This document shows, piece by piece, positions 53,801-62,787 of a stretch of 64,000 bases of DNA. The notes beneath the pieces are model-generated. The model made no database searches. It saw only the letters and a list, made by a program, of their open reading frames with translations, and was not told where the DNA came from. The first letter of the stretch is position 1. Each line of letters starts with the position of its first letter. This DNA is from Mesobaculum littorinae (GTDB lineage Bacteria > Pseudomonadota > Alphaproteobacteria > Rhodobacterales > Rhodobacteraceae): NCBI RefSeq assembly GCF_004011175.1, contig NZ_RQXX01000003.1, forward strand, positions 248,001 through 312,000, in the 5' to 3' direction. A program made the position numbers and the translations under genes.

Positions 53801-54722
53801 TAAGATCCACGGATCTTCGCAACATCTTCGATACCGATTGGGTGCCGGTCGGCACCTGGGTCTAAACCGCCCTGAACTGGACCGTCGAAAATGTCCGCTT
53901 AGTCTTCCACGCGATCAAGGTGCGGTTCGACTTCGTGCTCGACGGGCTGGAGAATGGCCTTGTCGAGGCGCCGGATCTTCCGATCATCGCGCCGGTCGCG
54001 TGGCAGGCGGGCAGGCGAACAGACGGCGCATCGCCACGATCTAGGGCGCATCGATGCTGGGCATCGGCCTGATGGGCGTGGAGGAGGAAAGCATGGTGAC
54101 GCTTGCCATCGTGCCGACCTGCGTGATCTTCTGTTCGCAGATCGCCGTTCCGCCAGGCATCCTGCCCAACCGAACCGGGAAGGTCTGGGGGGCGCGGCTG
54201 CTTCTCGACCTGATGCAGAGGCTCCCGCCCTTCGTCTATCTCGTGCCCATCGTGATGGTGTTCTCGGTCGGCAACATCTCGGGCATGATCGCCACCTTCA
54301 TCCATGCCCTGCCGCCGGTCGCCCGGCTGACCAACCTCGGGATCCATCAGGTCCGGCCAGACATGGTAGAAGCCGCGCGCGCCTTCGGGACCAGCCACCG
54401 GCAGAGGCTCTGCAAGGTCGAGATCCCGCTTGCGATGCCGACGATCATGGCCGGCGTGAACCGGACCATCATGATGGCGCCGTCGATGGTCGTCGTGGCC
54501 TGGATAACCTCGGTCACTGGGCTGGGGCACATGGTGCTGCGCGGACGCGGCGGGCTCGACATGGGGCTGGTGACGGTCGGCGGCCTGGGGATCCTTGTCC
54601 TTGCCGTGGTGATCGACCGGCTGTCGCAGTTTCCGGGCACGTCGTCGCGCGATCGCGTGCACAAGAAATGGTATCTGACCGGCCCCGTCGGCAGGGCCCG
54701 GTCGATGGCCAGAAAGGGATAG
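53801..54722 (+). pseudogene. Remnant of a glycine-betaine ABC transporter permease (proW)
   Basis: The N-terminal part VPVGTWV is followed by an in-frame TAA (53863-53865), after which TALNWTVENVRLVFHAIKVRFDFVLDGLENGL continues. A frameshift precedes the longer piece from 54054: MVTLAIVPTCVIFCSQIAVPPGI, LPPFVYLVPIVMVFSVGNISGMIATFIHALPPVARLTNLGIHQVRPDMVEAARAFGTSHRQRL (EAA loop) and MAGVNRTIMMAPSMVVVAWI. Broken by at least one stop and one frameshift. Confidence 0.82.
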
Positions 54723-54725
54723 CCG

Positions 54726-55740
54726 ATGTCCGGCAAACCCGACATCCTCTTCATTCAGGTCAACCCGCTGACCGCCCCTCGGGCGAAAAGCGGCAGGTGC
54801 GCACCGCGGGCTGGCTGTCGGTGAACGACGTGCAATTGCCGCTGAACGCCGCGATCCCGGCCCTGCCCGCCCATCAGCAAGATGCGCATTCGCAGCGCCT
54901 GCTCCAAAATTCCGGGATGCCCGATACCCGCTTCGCGGAGGGGGATATCGCCGGGGCGCGCCGTGCCTATTACGGGTCGATCAGCCATGTCGACCAGATG
55001 GTGGGCCGCATCCTCGATACGCTCAGGGCGACGGGCGCGGCCGGGAACACGGCCATCATTCTCACCTCGGACCACGGCGAAATGCTGGGCGGACGCGGGA
55101 TGTGGTCCACAACGCACGTCTTCGAACCCTCCCTGCGCCTCCCTCTGATCCGGCAGGCTCTGTGGATCGCGCCGCAGCGGGTCGCCGAACTCGCCTCGCT
55201 CGTCGATCTTCTGTCCAACTTCATGGGGTTGCCCGAGGGCATCGGCTGGGCCAACTCATCGGCTGGGCCAGCCCGGTCGAACCGCTCGAACGGATCGACC
55301 GGATCCCCCTGCTCGGCCAGGGGCAGGCCGCACCGCAACGCTGCATCCATGCCGAGTATCTGGCCGAGGCGACGCCTGCCCCGATCTTCATGCAGCGGCA
55401 GGGCACCCTGAAGTTCGTAACCTCGCCCGAGGATCCGCCGCGGCTTCTCAATCTGGCTCCCGACCCCGGCGACCGCGACACCCTCGCGGATCGGCCCGCG
55501 TATCGCGACAAGGTCAGCTGACTTCTGGGCTAGGTGCGGCGGATGTGGAACGCCGACTGATGTCGCAAATCGTCACCAGCCAGCGGCAGCGCAAGCCGAT
55601 CCTCCAAGGCCTTGGCGCCAAAGGAGAGCCGCACTGGAAGCATGGCGAGGACGCGAACGAGGATGTCCTGTGATATCGCGGTGAGGGCAGCGACAACGAC
55701 TGGGCCTTTTCCGCCTTGCCGGTGGAAGAGGACGCCCGAC
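54726..55740 (+). pseudogene. Remnant of a choline sulfatase (betC)
   Basis: An intact-looking start (MSGKPDILFIQVNPL) collapses at once. The sulfatase centre survives in another frame: QQDAHSQRLLQNSG, ARRAYYGSISHVDQMVGRILDTL, IILTSDHGEMLGGRGMW, LRLPLI. A third frame holds AEYLAEATPAPIFMQRQGTLKFVTSPEDPPRLLNLAPDP. The catalytic CxPxR region is missing. Choline sulfatase next to betaine transport genes is a normal pairing in alphaproteobacteria, so the whole osmoprotectant locus has decayed together. The far 3' part (55520-55740) is only weakly recognisable. Confidence 0.75.
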
Positions 55741-55764
55741 CGGCGCAACCCGCCGTGAATGCAG

Positions 55765-55801
55765 AAAGGCGCGCCACCCCCTGGAGGGCCGCGCGCCTTT
55801 T
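55765..55801 (+). terminator. Intrinsic terminator at the end of the betC remnant
   Basis: AAAGGCGCGC (55765-55774) pairs with GCGCGCCTTT (55791-55800), ending in TTTT on the plus strand. It may be the original terminator of the decayed operon. Confidence 0.65.
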
Positions 55802-55805
55802 CGCG

Positions 55806-56428
55806 TCGGGGGGCGGCCCCGGAGGGCAGCGCTGTAGGTGCGCGCGTAATGCGTCGCCTTCCCTCTTTATAGTTCCGCGGGTTAGGTTGCTGTGCTCGCG
55901 GAAAGCTTTTCGCGTCTCGCCTTCCAGCGCCGTTTGGGCATCGGCGTCCCAGCCCACATTTTGTGGCAGTTTTCTCGTTGTGTGTGAAGCCAGATCAGCC
56001 GAACGGACTCAGGCAAATCACGCCCAAGATCAGCACTCGACCCCAGCCAGACAGTCGAGCAAGACGGGGAGCGCTCGAGAAAGGCATGGACCGCCACGGG
56101 CCGCCTCGCGTGGCGCATAGGTTCAGGGGGTGTCTGCAAACGGTGTTCGTCCGCTATGCAGACTTCCTGTCGTTCGCTGCGCTCGCTCAAGTCTCGCCGC
56201 GACTGGCAAGGTTGCCAGCAGTAAGGGCGGACAGCCGACCTTCGCTGCACCAGCGAGCCGATCGGGAGAAAGTCCGGAAAGCGGACTTGGAAGTCGTGGC
56301 GGTGACTGCGGCATTTGGTGGGACGAAAGGTCTGGTTCGTCCACGGCAGTTAGTATCGGGTATGGCCGACGAACCCGCTCTCGATAGGCTCGATTTCGGT
56401 ATCGGATGGTGTCCGTTTCGGGTGGCGC
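55806..56428. other. About 620 bases without a recognisable gene
   Basis: No frame in this stretch shows a domain, and its base composition is less GC-rich and less codon-like than flanking genes. It lies between the pseudogene block and the accessory regulator cluster. No insertion-sequence ends or tRNA were recognised. It is probably further eroded or rearranged DNA. Confidence 0.5.
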
Positions 56429-57334
56429 TCAGCTTTTATCTTGATCCCGGCACATCTCGATGAAGGCACGTAGAGGCCGCGGAGCATGGCGGCTCGGGTA
56501 ATAGAGGCGGGGTCCGGTGCGGGCGGGCCAGCGGTCCGGCAGGACCGGGATCAGCGTGCCGGCCGCAAAGTCCCGCTCAAGCCAGTTGCGGAAGGTCGCG
56601 ATGATGCCGATGCCGGCGCGCGCGAAGGTCAGGCCGGTATCGATCGCGTTGACGCCGAGGATCAGGCGCGGGATCGGCTCGACCGTGATCGTCCTGCCAT
56701 CCTCCACCAACTGCCAGGGCAGGAGCGGGCCGTCCGAGAGGCGGTAGCGGATCGCCTGGTGTTCGGTCAGATCACGCGGCGCAGCCGGCGTGCCGTGCGC
56801 CCGAAGATAGTCCGGCGCTGCGGCGAGGGCGATCTGCTGCATGCGCGGGCCCACGGGCACCGACACCATGTCCTGCGCGAGGATGTCGTCGTAGCGGATG
56901 CCGGCGTCGCAGCCGGCCGCCACGATGTCGACGAGTCCGTTCTCGACCACGATCTCGACCTCCACCTCCGGGTGATGGGCGTGAAAGGCGGCGAGGATCG
57001 GTGGCAGCACGTCGGGCATGACGGCCCCCGGCACGTTCAGCTTGAGCCGCCCGCGCACGCGGTCCGCGCCCTCCGCCGCCTCGGCGCGGGCGGCATCGAG
57101 CCCGGCGATGAGGGGGCCGATCCGGTCTGCCAGGGTGCGGCCAGCATCGGTTGTGGAAACGCTGCGCGTCGTGCGCCGCAATAACGGCACGCCCAGTGAC
57201 GCCTCCATCCGCCCGACCGTGTTGCTGACCTTCGACGGCGCGAGGCCGAGCCGTCGTGCGGCGGCGCGGAATCCCCCCTCGCGGACGACCATGTGGAAGA
57301 TTGCGAGGTCATCGAGTGAACTGCTGTTCGTCAT
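56429..57334 (-). CDS. LysR-family transcriptional regulator (second)
   Basis: The 301-residue regulator has the winged helix LDDLAIFHMVVREGGFRAAARRLGLAPSKVSNTVGRMEASLGVPLLRRTTRSVSTTDAGRTL and a full effector domain (GRLKLNVPGAVMPDVLPPILAAFHAHHPEVEVEIV). It is divergent from the NmrA-type gene at 57443, which is its probable target. The ATG at 57334 has only a weak ribosome binding site; the frame stays open upstream. Confidence 0.87.
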   Translation of the reverse strand: MTNSSSLDDLAIFHMVVREGGFRAAARRLGLAPSKVSNTVGRMEASLGVPLLRRTTRSVSTTDAGRTLADRIGPLIAGLDAARAEAAEGADRVRGRLKLNVPGAVMPDVLPPILAAFHAHHPEVEVEIVVENGLVDIVAAGCDAGIRYDDILAQDMVSVPVGPRMQQIALAAAPDYLRAHGTPAAPRDLTEHQAIRYRLSDGPLLPWQLVEDGRTITVEPIPRLILGVNAIDTGLTFARAGIGIIATFRNWLERDFAAGTLIPVLPDRWPARTGPRLYYPSRHAPRPLRAFIEMCRDQDKS

Positions 57335-57442
57335 GGAGAACACCGTATTCTGAAAATGGTGCGTAGTCACCGGCTCAAAGAACAGCCAGGTTCCTGACGT
57401 GGGGCGCCGGATAGTCCGGCTCATCGCTTCGAGGAGACCCAT

Positions 57443-58306
57443 ATGCTCATCGTCACCGGAGGGACCGGACAGCTCGGCCGTAGGATCGTGGATCATCTCA
57501 GGACACTGGTGTCGGCGGATCGGATCGGGATCAGCACCCGCGACCCCGCGCAGGCGGCCGATCTCGCCCGGGCTGGCATCCGCGTGCGGCGCGGCGACTA
57601 CGACGACCCCGCCAGCCTGCGCCATGCCTGGGAGGGCGCGGAACGCGTCCTGCTCGTCTCTTCGAACACAGCCGCCCGCGGGGGCGATCCGCTTGCACAA
57701 CATCGCATGGCGATCGACGTCGCGCGCGAGCTTGGCGTCGAGCGTCTGCTCTACACCAGCCAGATCTCGGCCTCGCCGAACTCGCAATTTCCGCCCGGAC
57801 GCGATCACGCGGCCACCGAGGCCATGCTGGCCAAGTCCGGTCTGCCCTGGACCGCGCTCCGGCATGGGTTCTACGCGGCGAGCGCCCTTGGCATGAACGC
57901 CCGCGGTTTCGCGCAGGGAACGCTGTCAGGTCCCGAAGACGGCAAGGTCGCCTGGACCACGCATGACGACCTGGCCGAGGTCGACGCCCGCTTGCTCGCC
58001 GGGGAAGAGACCATCGACGGCCCCACGCCGCCGCTGACCGGGGCCGAGGCTCTCGACCTCGCGGATCTTGCCCGGCTCGCCTCGGACGTGACGGGCCGCG
58101 ACATCGCGCGAGAGGTGATCCCGGAAGAGGAGATGGCGCGTCGCGCACGACAGAACGGCGTCCCCGGCGGCGCGATCGCCATCATGACGGGCTATTTCCG
58201 CGCGGCGCGCGCGGGCGAATTCGACCGCCCGGACCCGACACTTGCCCGCCTTCTCGGCCGCGACCCGGTCCCGATGCGGGATGTGCTGGCCGGGGCGCCG
58301 ATCTGA
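57443..58306 (+). CDS. NmrA-like NAD(P)H-binding protein (first)
   Basis: The 287-residue atypical short-chain dehydrogenase starts with the Rossmann motif MLIVTGGTGQLGRRIVDHL and continues RVRRGDYDDPASLRHAWEGAERVLLVSSN and RLLYTSQISASP. This matches NmrA/QorB-like quinone reductase or redox-sensor proteins. The catalytic YxxxK is absent, usual for NmrA. Divergent LysR control is likely. Confidence 0.82.
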   Translation: MLIVTGGTGQLGRRIVDHLRTLVSADRIGISTRDPAQAADLARAGIRVRRGDYDDPASLRHAWEGAERVLLVSSNTAARGGDPLAQHRMAIDVARELGVERLLYTSQISASPNSQFPPGRDHAATEAMLAKSGLPWTALRHGFYAASALGMNARGFAQGTLSGPEDGKVAWTTHDDLAEVDARLLAGEETIDGPTPPLTGAEALDLADLARLASDVTGRDIAREVIPEEEMARRARQNGVPGGAIAIMTGYFRAARAGEFDRPDPTLARLLGRDPVPMRDVLAGAPI

Positions 58307-58457
58307 CGTACGGAAGGGCAACCCGGTTCGCGGTTGGGCACGACGGGTCGATGACACCATTCGGGGTGGCAATCGCGCTCGACCGGGTCTGGGGCCCACA
58401 AAGCAACCATCCACCGTCCATCGACGGACAAACTCACCAACTTGAAAGCCAAAAAAC

Positions 58458-58877
58458 ATGACACAGCCCATCGCCCTCACCGGCCTGCACCATGTCGGCG
58501 CCACCGTCAGCGATCTCGATGCAAGCATCGCCTGGTATCGGGAGACGCTCGGTTTCGAGCTGCTCTCCACATACGGCTGGCCCGGCGTGCGGGCGGCCTT
58601 CATCGGTCGCGACGACATCCGGATCGAGCTGTTCCAGAACGAGGCGGCGACGCCGATGAGCGACGACCGACGCCGGCCCGACACGAACCTTCGGATCGGC
58701 GGGATCGGGCATCTGGCGCTCGGCGTCGCCGATCTCGAGGCGGCGGTGGCCGATCTGCGAGACCGGCAGGTGGAGATCGTCGCCCCGCCCCGCGAAGTTC
58801 CCGACGGCAGCGGATCGCGCTTCGCCTTCATACAAGACAACGAGGGCATGCTTGTGGAATTGTTCGAACAGGGATGA
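58458..58877 (+). CDS. VOC/glyoxalase-fold protein
   Basis: The 139-residue protein has paired beta-alpha-beta VOC units: LTGLHHVGATVSDLDASIAWYRETLGFELLS and GIGHLALGVADLEAAVADLRDRQVEIVAPP, ending FIQDNEGMLVELFEQG. His11, Glu58 (RIELFQ), His86 and Glu135 (LVELFEQ) are plausible metal ligands. Methylmalonyl-CoA epimerase-like or glyoxalase-like activity are both possible; no substrate is assigned. Confidence 0.78.
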   Translation: MTQPIALTGLHHVGATVSDLDASIAWYRETLGFELLSTYGWPGVRAAFIGRDDIRIELFQNEAATPMSDDRRRPDTNLRIGGIGHLALGVADLEAAVADLRDRQVEIVAPPREVPDGSGSRFAFIQDNEGMLVELFEQG

Positions 58878-58981
58878 GAGCGAAGCGCTTCACGCTTCGA
58901 TCTCGCTGCGGCCTCGGCCGACCGGCTGTCACTGTGGTCCCGGTCAGCCGTTGGCCGAGCTTTCCGGCATCCGGGCGAATG

Positions 58982-59869
58982 TCAGCCCTGATAGTCGGGC
59001 TTCTCGATATCGGCGACGATGCCGGGCTGTTCTGGCTGCCAGCCGAGCGTCTTTCGCGTCCAGTCGTTCGAGGCGGGACCGTCGTTTCCGACCCAGATCG
59101 CCAGCGGCCCGAAATGCGCCTGAGCGTCCTCGGGCGAGAGAGAAATGGATGGAAGGCCGAGCTGGCGGCCGATCGCTTCGGCGATATCCCTGAAGGTAAC
59201 GCCTTCCTCCGCAACGGCGTGGTAGGCCTCGCCTTGAGCGCCGCGCTCAAGCGCCAGCCGGTAGACGCGCGCGGCGTCAAGGCGGTGGACGGCGGGCCAC
59301 AGGTTCCGCCCCTCTCCGATATAGGCGGAGACGCCCTTTTCGCGCGCGATGGCGGCAAGCATCGGCACAAAGCCGTGTCTCTCCCCCTTGCCATGCACGG
59401 ATCTTGGATTGCGGACAACGTTCGCGTGGATGCCTCGGTCCGCCAGCGCAAAAGCCGTCTGCTGGGAGGCACGCGGGAAGGCGGGGATCACTGCGGGGCG
59501 GTCCGTCTCCCGCGCCTTCTCTCCCGTCAAGTGCAGGAAACCATCGGTCACGACGATCGGACGCCCCGACCCTGCAAACACATCGCCGAAGACCTCGATG
59601 GCCGTGCGATCCTCGGCGGCCAGCTCCTCGATGCGCGAAAGGTCCAGCCCGAAGGCCGTGTGGATGATCCCATCCGCTTTCTCAGCGCCGCGCCGGAGGA
59701 CGTCGATATCGTCGAGCGCACCGACGAGCGGCGTTACGCCCGCGGCGCTCAGCGCGTCGGCCTTCTCGGGAACGCTTGTCAGACCCGTGACGGAATGTCC
59801 GGCCGCGAGGAGATCACGAGTGATCACCGACCCGATCCAACCGCTCGCACCTGTCAGAAATACACGCAT
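58982..59869 (-). CDS. NAD-dependent epimerase/dehydratase-like SDR protein
   Basis: The 295-residue extended SDR begins MRVFLTGASGWIGSVITRDLLAAGHSVTGL and contains GIIHTAFGLDLS and the late RLDAARVYRLALERG...YHAVAEEGVTFRDIAEAIGRQLG. The expected YxxxK is not obvious. The ATG at 59869 has AAGGAGG. It is divergent from a TetR gene with a large palindrome between, and so should be TetR-regulated. Confidence 0.83.
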   Translation of the reverse strand: MRVFLTGASGWIGSVITRDLLAAGHSVTGLTSVPEKADALSAAGVTPLVGALDDIDVLRRGAEKADGIIHTAFGLDLSRIEELAAEDRTAIEVFGDVFAGSGRPIVVTDGFLHLTGEKARETDRPAVIPAFPRASQQTAFALADRGIHANVVRNPRSVHGKGERHGFVPMLAAIAREKGVSAYIGEGRNLWPAVHRLDAARVYRLALERGAQGEAYHAVAEEGVTFRDIAEAIGRQLGLPSISLSPEDAQAHFGPLAIWVGNDGPASNDWTRKTLGWQPEQPGIVADIEKPDYQG

Positions 59870-59912
59870 GATCGACCTCCTTGCGCATGATGACCGGGAT
59901 CTTATGATCACC

Positions 59913-59949
59913 GTCAGTCACTGACATTAGCTGTATGTCAGTGACTGAC
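59913..59949. promoter_or_regulatory. Nested palindromic TetR operator
   Basis: A perfect inverted repeat of 15-base arms (GTCAGTCACTGACAT and ATGTCAGTGACTGAC) with a seven-base spacer. Each arm contains its own palindrome GTCAGTNACTGAC, so two dimers could bind side by side. It covers the region between the divergent SDR and tetR starts. Confidence 0.75.
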
Positions 59950-59962
59950 AAGGGGTGAGCTA

Positions 59963-60508
59963 TTGGCAGATACGGCACGAAGGCAATTGCAGCAGGCGGC
60001 GGTGGAATTATTCGGCAAGAAGGGGTTCGACTGCACCACGGCCGCCGAGATCGCCGCCCATGCAGGCGTGACGGAACGCACCTTCTTCCGACACTTCGCC
60101 GACAAGCGTGAAGTCCTGTTTGACGGGCAGGCGGTCCTTCTGGACGCGCTCTTGTCCGCGATCGGCGAGGTGCCGCGGAATGCGCCGCCGCTCGACACGC
60201 TGTTCCGGGCCTTCCGATCGGTCTGCCCGCTCCTCGAGGCCAACCGTCCCTTCTCCGAGCCCCGGCAGGCGGTGATCTCGGCGACGCCTGCGCTTCAGGA
60301 AAGAGAACGGGCAAAGACGGCCGCTCTCGCGGAGGCGCTGGCGGGGGCCCTGCGCGGGCGCGGCGTTCCGGGCGAGAAGGCTGCGATTGCCGCGCAGATC
60401 GGGATGAGCGTCTTCGCCCATGTCACGGGGGCCTGGCTGAACCAGGCCGCGCCGGGCCTGACGGAACGCCTGGACCGGGCGGAGCAGGATCTCAGGACGT
60501 TGATATGA
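59963..60508 (+). CDS. TetR-family transcriptional regulator (first)
   Basis: The 181-residue regulator has the TetR helix-turn-helix RQLQQAAVELFGKKGFDCTTAAEIAAHAGVTERTFFRHFADKREVLFDG and a short ligand domain. It begins with TTG at 59963, preceded by AAGGGG. It sits beside a nested palindrome and is divergent from the SDR gene, which it probably represses along with itself. Confidence 0.86.
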   Translation: MADTARRQLQQAAVELFGKKGFDCTTAAEIAAHAGVTERTFFRHFADKREVLFDGQAVLLDALLSAIGEVPRNAPPLDTLFRAFRSVCPLLEANRPFSEPRQAVISATPALQERERAKTAALAEALAGALRGRGVPGEKAAIAAQIGMSVFAHVTGAWLNQAAPGLTERLDRAEQDLRTLI

Positions 60509-60534
60509 CCTGCGCCGACTGACCCCGGTGAATG

Positions 60535-60745
60535 ATGGCCGTCAGAGAGTCCGAACTCCGCGAGGGAATGATCTTCACCGTCGAGCCGATGATCGACCTC
60601 GGTCGGCCAGAGGTGAAGACGCGGGCTGACGACTGGACCGCCGTGACGCGGGACAGATCATTGTCGGCCCAATTCGAGCATTCGATCGGCGTCACTACGG
60701 ACGGCTTCGAGATCTTCACGCTCTCGTCCCAAGGGCGTCACGCGC
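60535..60745 (+). pseudogene. C-terminal fragment of methionine aminopeptidase (map)
   Basis: About 65 residues match the end of MetAP: ELREGMIFTVEPMIDLGRPEVKTRADDWTAVTRDRSLSAQFEHSIGVTTDGFEIFTLS, including two of the metal-binding glutamates (VEPM, QFEHS). The N-terminal three-quarters are absent, so it cannot be functional. It is likely debris from a recombination or gene-transfer event. Confidence 0.82.
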
Positions 60746-60826
60746 CGGGCGGCGACCTCGACTCCGCTCTGACCTGAGGGGCACGCGGCGCGCCGGCTCC
60801 TAAGATGAGGAACCGACGCCCGGCCG

Positions 60827-61981
60827 TTACCGCAAGGTTTCGAAGGTCTTCCGCAGGTCGTCGACGAAGGCGTCAGGGCGCTCCAGCGCCGCAAAGTGGC
60901 CGCCCCTGTCATGTTCGGTGAAATGCACGAGGCGTCCGAACCGTGCCTCGGCCCAGCGTCTGGAGAGACGCACCTGCTCGCCGCGGAACATCGAAATGCC
61001 GGCCGGGGTCTTCATCGACGAACTCGGCATTCCGCCTTCCATCATCGCCTGCATCCCCTCCCAGTAAAGCCGCGCCGAGCTCGGCCCGGCATTGGGCAGC
61101 CAGTAGAGCATGATGTCGTCGATCATCTCGTCGAGATCGAACACGGCTTCGGGATCGCCGCCGCTGTCGGATACGTCCTGAAAGAGCGCATAGATCCATG
61201 CGGCCAGCCCCACCGGCGTGTCCGCGAGCGCGAAGGCGACAGATTGCGGGCGCGAGGCCTGTAACTTCATGTAGGCGGAATACTCGGCGTCGTAGCGCGC
61301 CGCGTCCGCCAGCATCTGCCGCTCGTCCGCGTCGGCATTCGCAGCCTCGGCCTCGGTCGGCTGGAAGGGCACGAAGTTGAGGTGGATACCGGCCAGACCC
61401 GGCGGCGCCATGTGGCCGAGGATCATGGTGACCATCGCCCCCCAGTCGCCACCCTGAGCCGCCCACCGATCATATCCGAGCCTTTCCATCAGCGTTGACC
61501 ATGCCCCTGCGATGCGCGCGGGGGTCCAGCCGGGCTCGGTCGGTTTGCCCGAGAATCCGAAGCCGGGCATGGATGGGATGACAAGGTGAAACGCATCTGC
61601 CGCATCGCCGCCATGGGCCGTCGGGTTGACCAGGGGCTCGATCACGTGCCGGAACTCCAGCACTGATCCCGGCCACCCATGCGTCAGCAGGAGCGGCATC
61701 GCCTCTGCGTGGGCAGAGCGGACGTGCAGGAAGTGAATGTCGGTCCCGTCGATCCGCGTGAGATGCTGGCCCCAGCCATTCAGAAGAGCCTCGCAGCGCC
61801 GCCAGTCGTAGCCGTCCTTCCAGCGCTCCACCAAGTCACGCAGCTTCACCAGCGGCGGTCCCTGGCGTCCGTCTTCGACCGGGCTCGGGTCGGGCCAGCG
61901 AATGCGCGACAGCCGATCGTGCAGGTCGTCGAGATCGGCCGGCGGGATGTCGAGGGTGAAGGGATGGATGGTATCCGACAT
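60827..61981 (-). CDS. Epoxide hydrolase (EPHX1-like alpha/beta hydrolase)
   Basis: The 384-residue protein starts with the epoxide hydrolase N-terminal segment (IHPFTLDIPPADLDDLHDRLSRIRWPD) and has the oxyanion HGWPGS, nucleophile Asp179 in QGGDWGAM, and a terminal His in DRGGHFAALERP. Tyr residues of the lid region fit epoxide opening. Start at ATG 61981. It is divergent from a TetR gene 99 bases away. Confidence 0.88.
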   Translation of the reverse strand: MSDTIHPFTLDIPPADLDDLHDRLSRIRWPDPSPVEDGRQGPPLVKLRDLVERWKDGYDWRRCEALLNGWGQHLTRIDGTDIHFLHVRSAHAEAMPLLLTHGWPGSVLEFRHVIEPLVNPTAHGGDAADAFHLVIPSMPGFGFSGKPTEPGWTPARIAGAWSTLMERLGYDRWAAQGGDWGAMVTMILGHMAPPGLAGIHLNFVPFQPTEAEAANADADERQMLADAARYDAEYSAYMKLQASRPQSVAFALADTPVGLAAWIYALFQDVSDSGGDPEAVFDLDEMIDDIMLYWLPNAGPSSARLYWEGMQAMMEGGMPSSSMKTPAGISMFRGEQVRLSRRWAEARFGRLVHFTEHDRGGHFAALERPDAFVDDLRKTFETLR

Positions 61982-62080
61982 GGGATGCGCCCTTGCTTGT
62001 GTTGATGAAGCGGCATATAGCACCGCCTGCGAAAAACAAAACGGTAGCGTAAAGTTTTTTTGGGAAGTCACGGAGGACGC

Positions 62081-62737
62081 ATGGCGCGCGACAGAAAGCC
62101 CGTGAAGTCAAAGGGCGGCAGACCATCGCGGGAGCAGGCTGCGGAGATCAACGGGCGCATCCTGTCCGCCGCGACAACATTGTTTCTTAAGCGCGGCGTC
62201 GACGGTACCAGCCTGGAGGCCATCGCGGCTGCCGCGCAGATCGGAAAGCCCACGCTCTACGCGCGGTATCCGGACAAGTCCGCCCTGTTCGCCGCCGTCA
62301 TCCGTGCGCAGGTTGATGCCGCCATGCCCCCCATCACGGGTGTGGCCGAGACGGCCACGCCCGCGGCGCGGCTTCGCCAGGTCGGGCGGGCCGTGATCGA
62401 GGGCGCCATGAAGCCCGTGCCGCTGGGGCTCATGCGGCTTTATATCGCCGAGGCCCCGAGGCACGGCGCGCTCATCCGCGAGGTCGACCGCCTGGGACGA
62501 CAGGCCGCTCTGGAGGCGATCGCGGGTGCCTTGGCCGGAGCGGGCGGGGCCGATGCCATCGACCGCGCGCACGTCGTTGCGGCCCATTTCCTCGACATGG
62601 TCTTCGTGCCGCACCAGATGCGGGCGCTGCTGGGCGATGTCCCGGACGAGGCCGACCCCCTGCACCCGACCCTCGATGCACGTATCGAGACCGCGATTGC
62701 GGCTTTTAAGACGATGCACCTTCTGCCTGCCGAATAG
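62081..62737 (+). CDS. TetR-family transcriptional regulator (second)
   Basis: The 218-residue regulator has a basic N-terminal arm (MARDRKPVKSKGGRPSREQ), TetR helix-turn-helix (ILSAATTLFLKRGVDGTSLEAIAAAAQIGKPTLYARYPDKSALFAAVI) and a TetR_C domain. CGGAGGA precedes the ATG. The divergent epoxide hydrolase is the probable target; the AT-rich gap contains AAAC/GTTT arms. Confidence 0.87.
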   Translation: MARDRKPVKSKGGRPSREQAAEINGRILSAATTLFLKRGVDGTSLEAIAAAAQIGKPTLYARYPDKSALFAAVIRAQVDAAMPPITGVAETATPAARLRQVGRAVIEGAMKPVPLGLMRLYIAEAPRHGALIREVDRLGRQAALEAIAGALAGAGGADAIDRAHVVAAHFLDMVFVPHQMRALLGDVPDEADPLHPTLDARIETAIAAFKTMHLLPAE

Positions 62738-62787
62738 CCCCGAGGCGGCAGTCCTCGGGACACAGAAGGGCGGAGGGGCCTTATGGC

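Noticed and set aside
55860-56420. Short frames in the gene-poor stretch after the betC remnant
   Set aside because: None has a ribosome binding site, a conserved motif or the codon bias of neighbouring genes.
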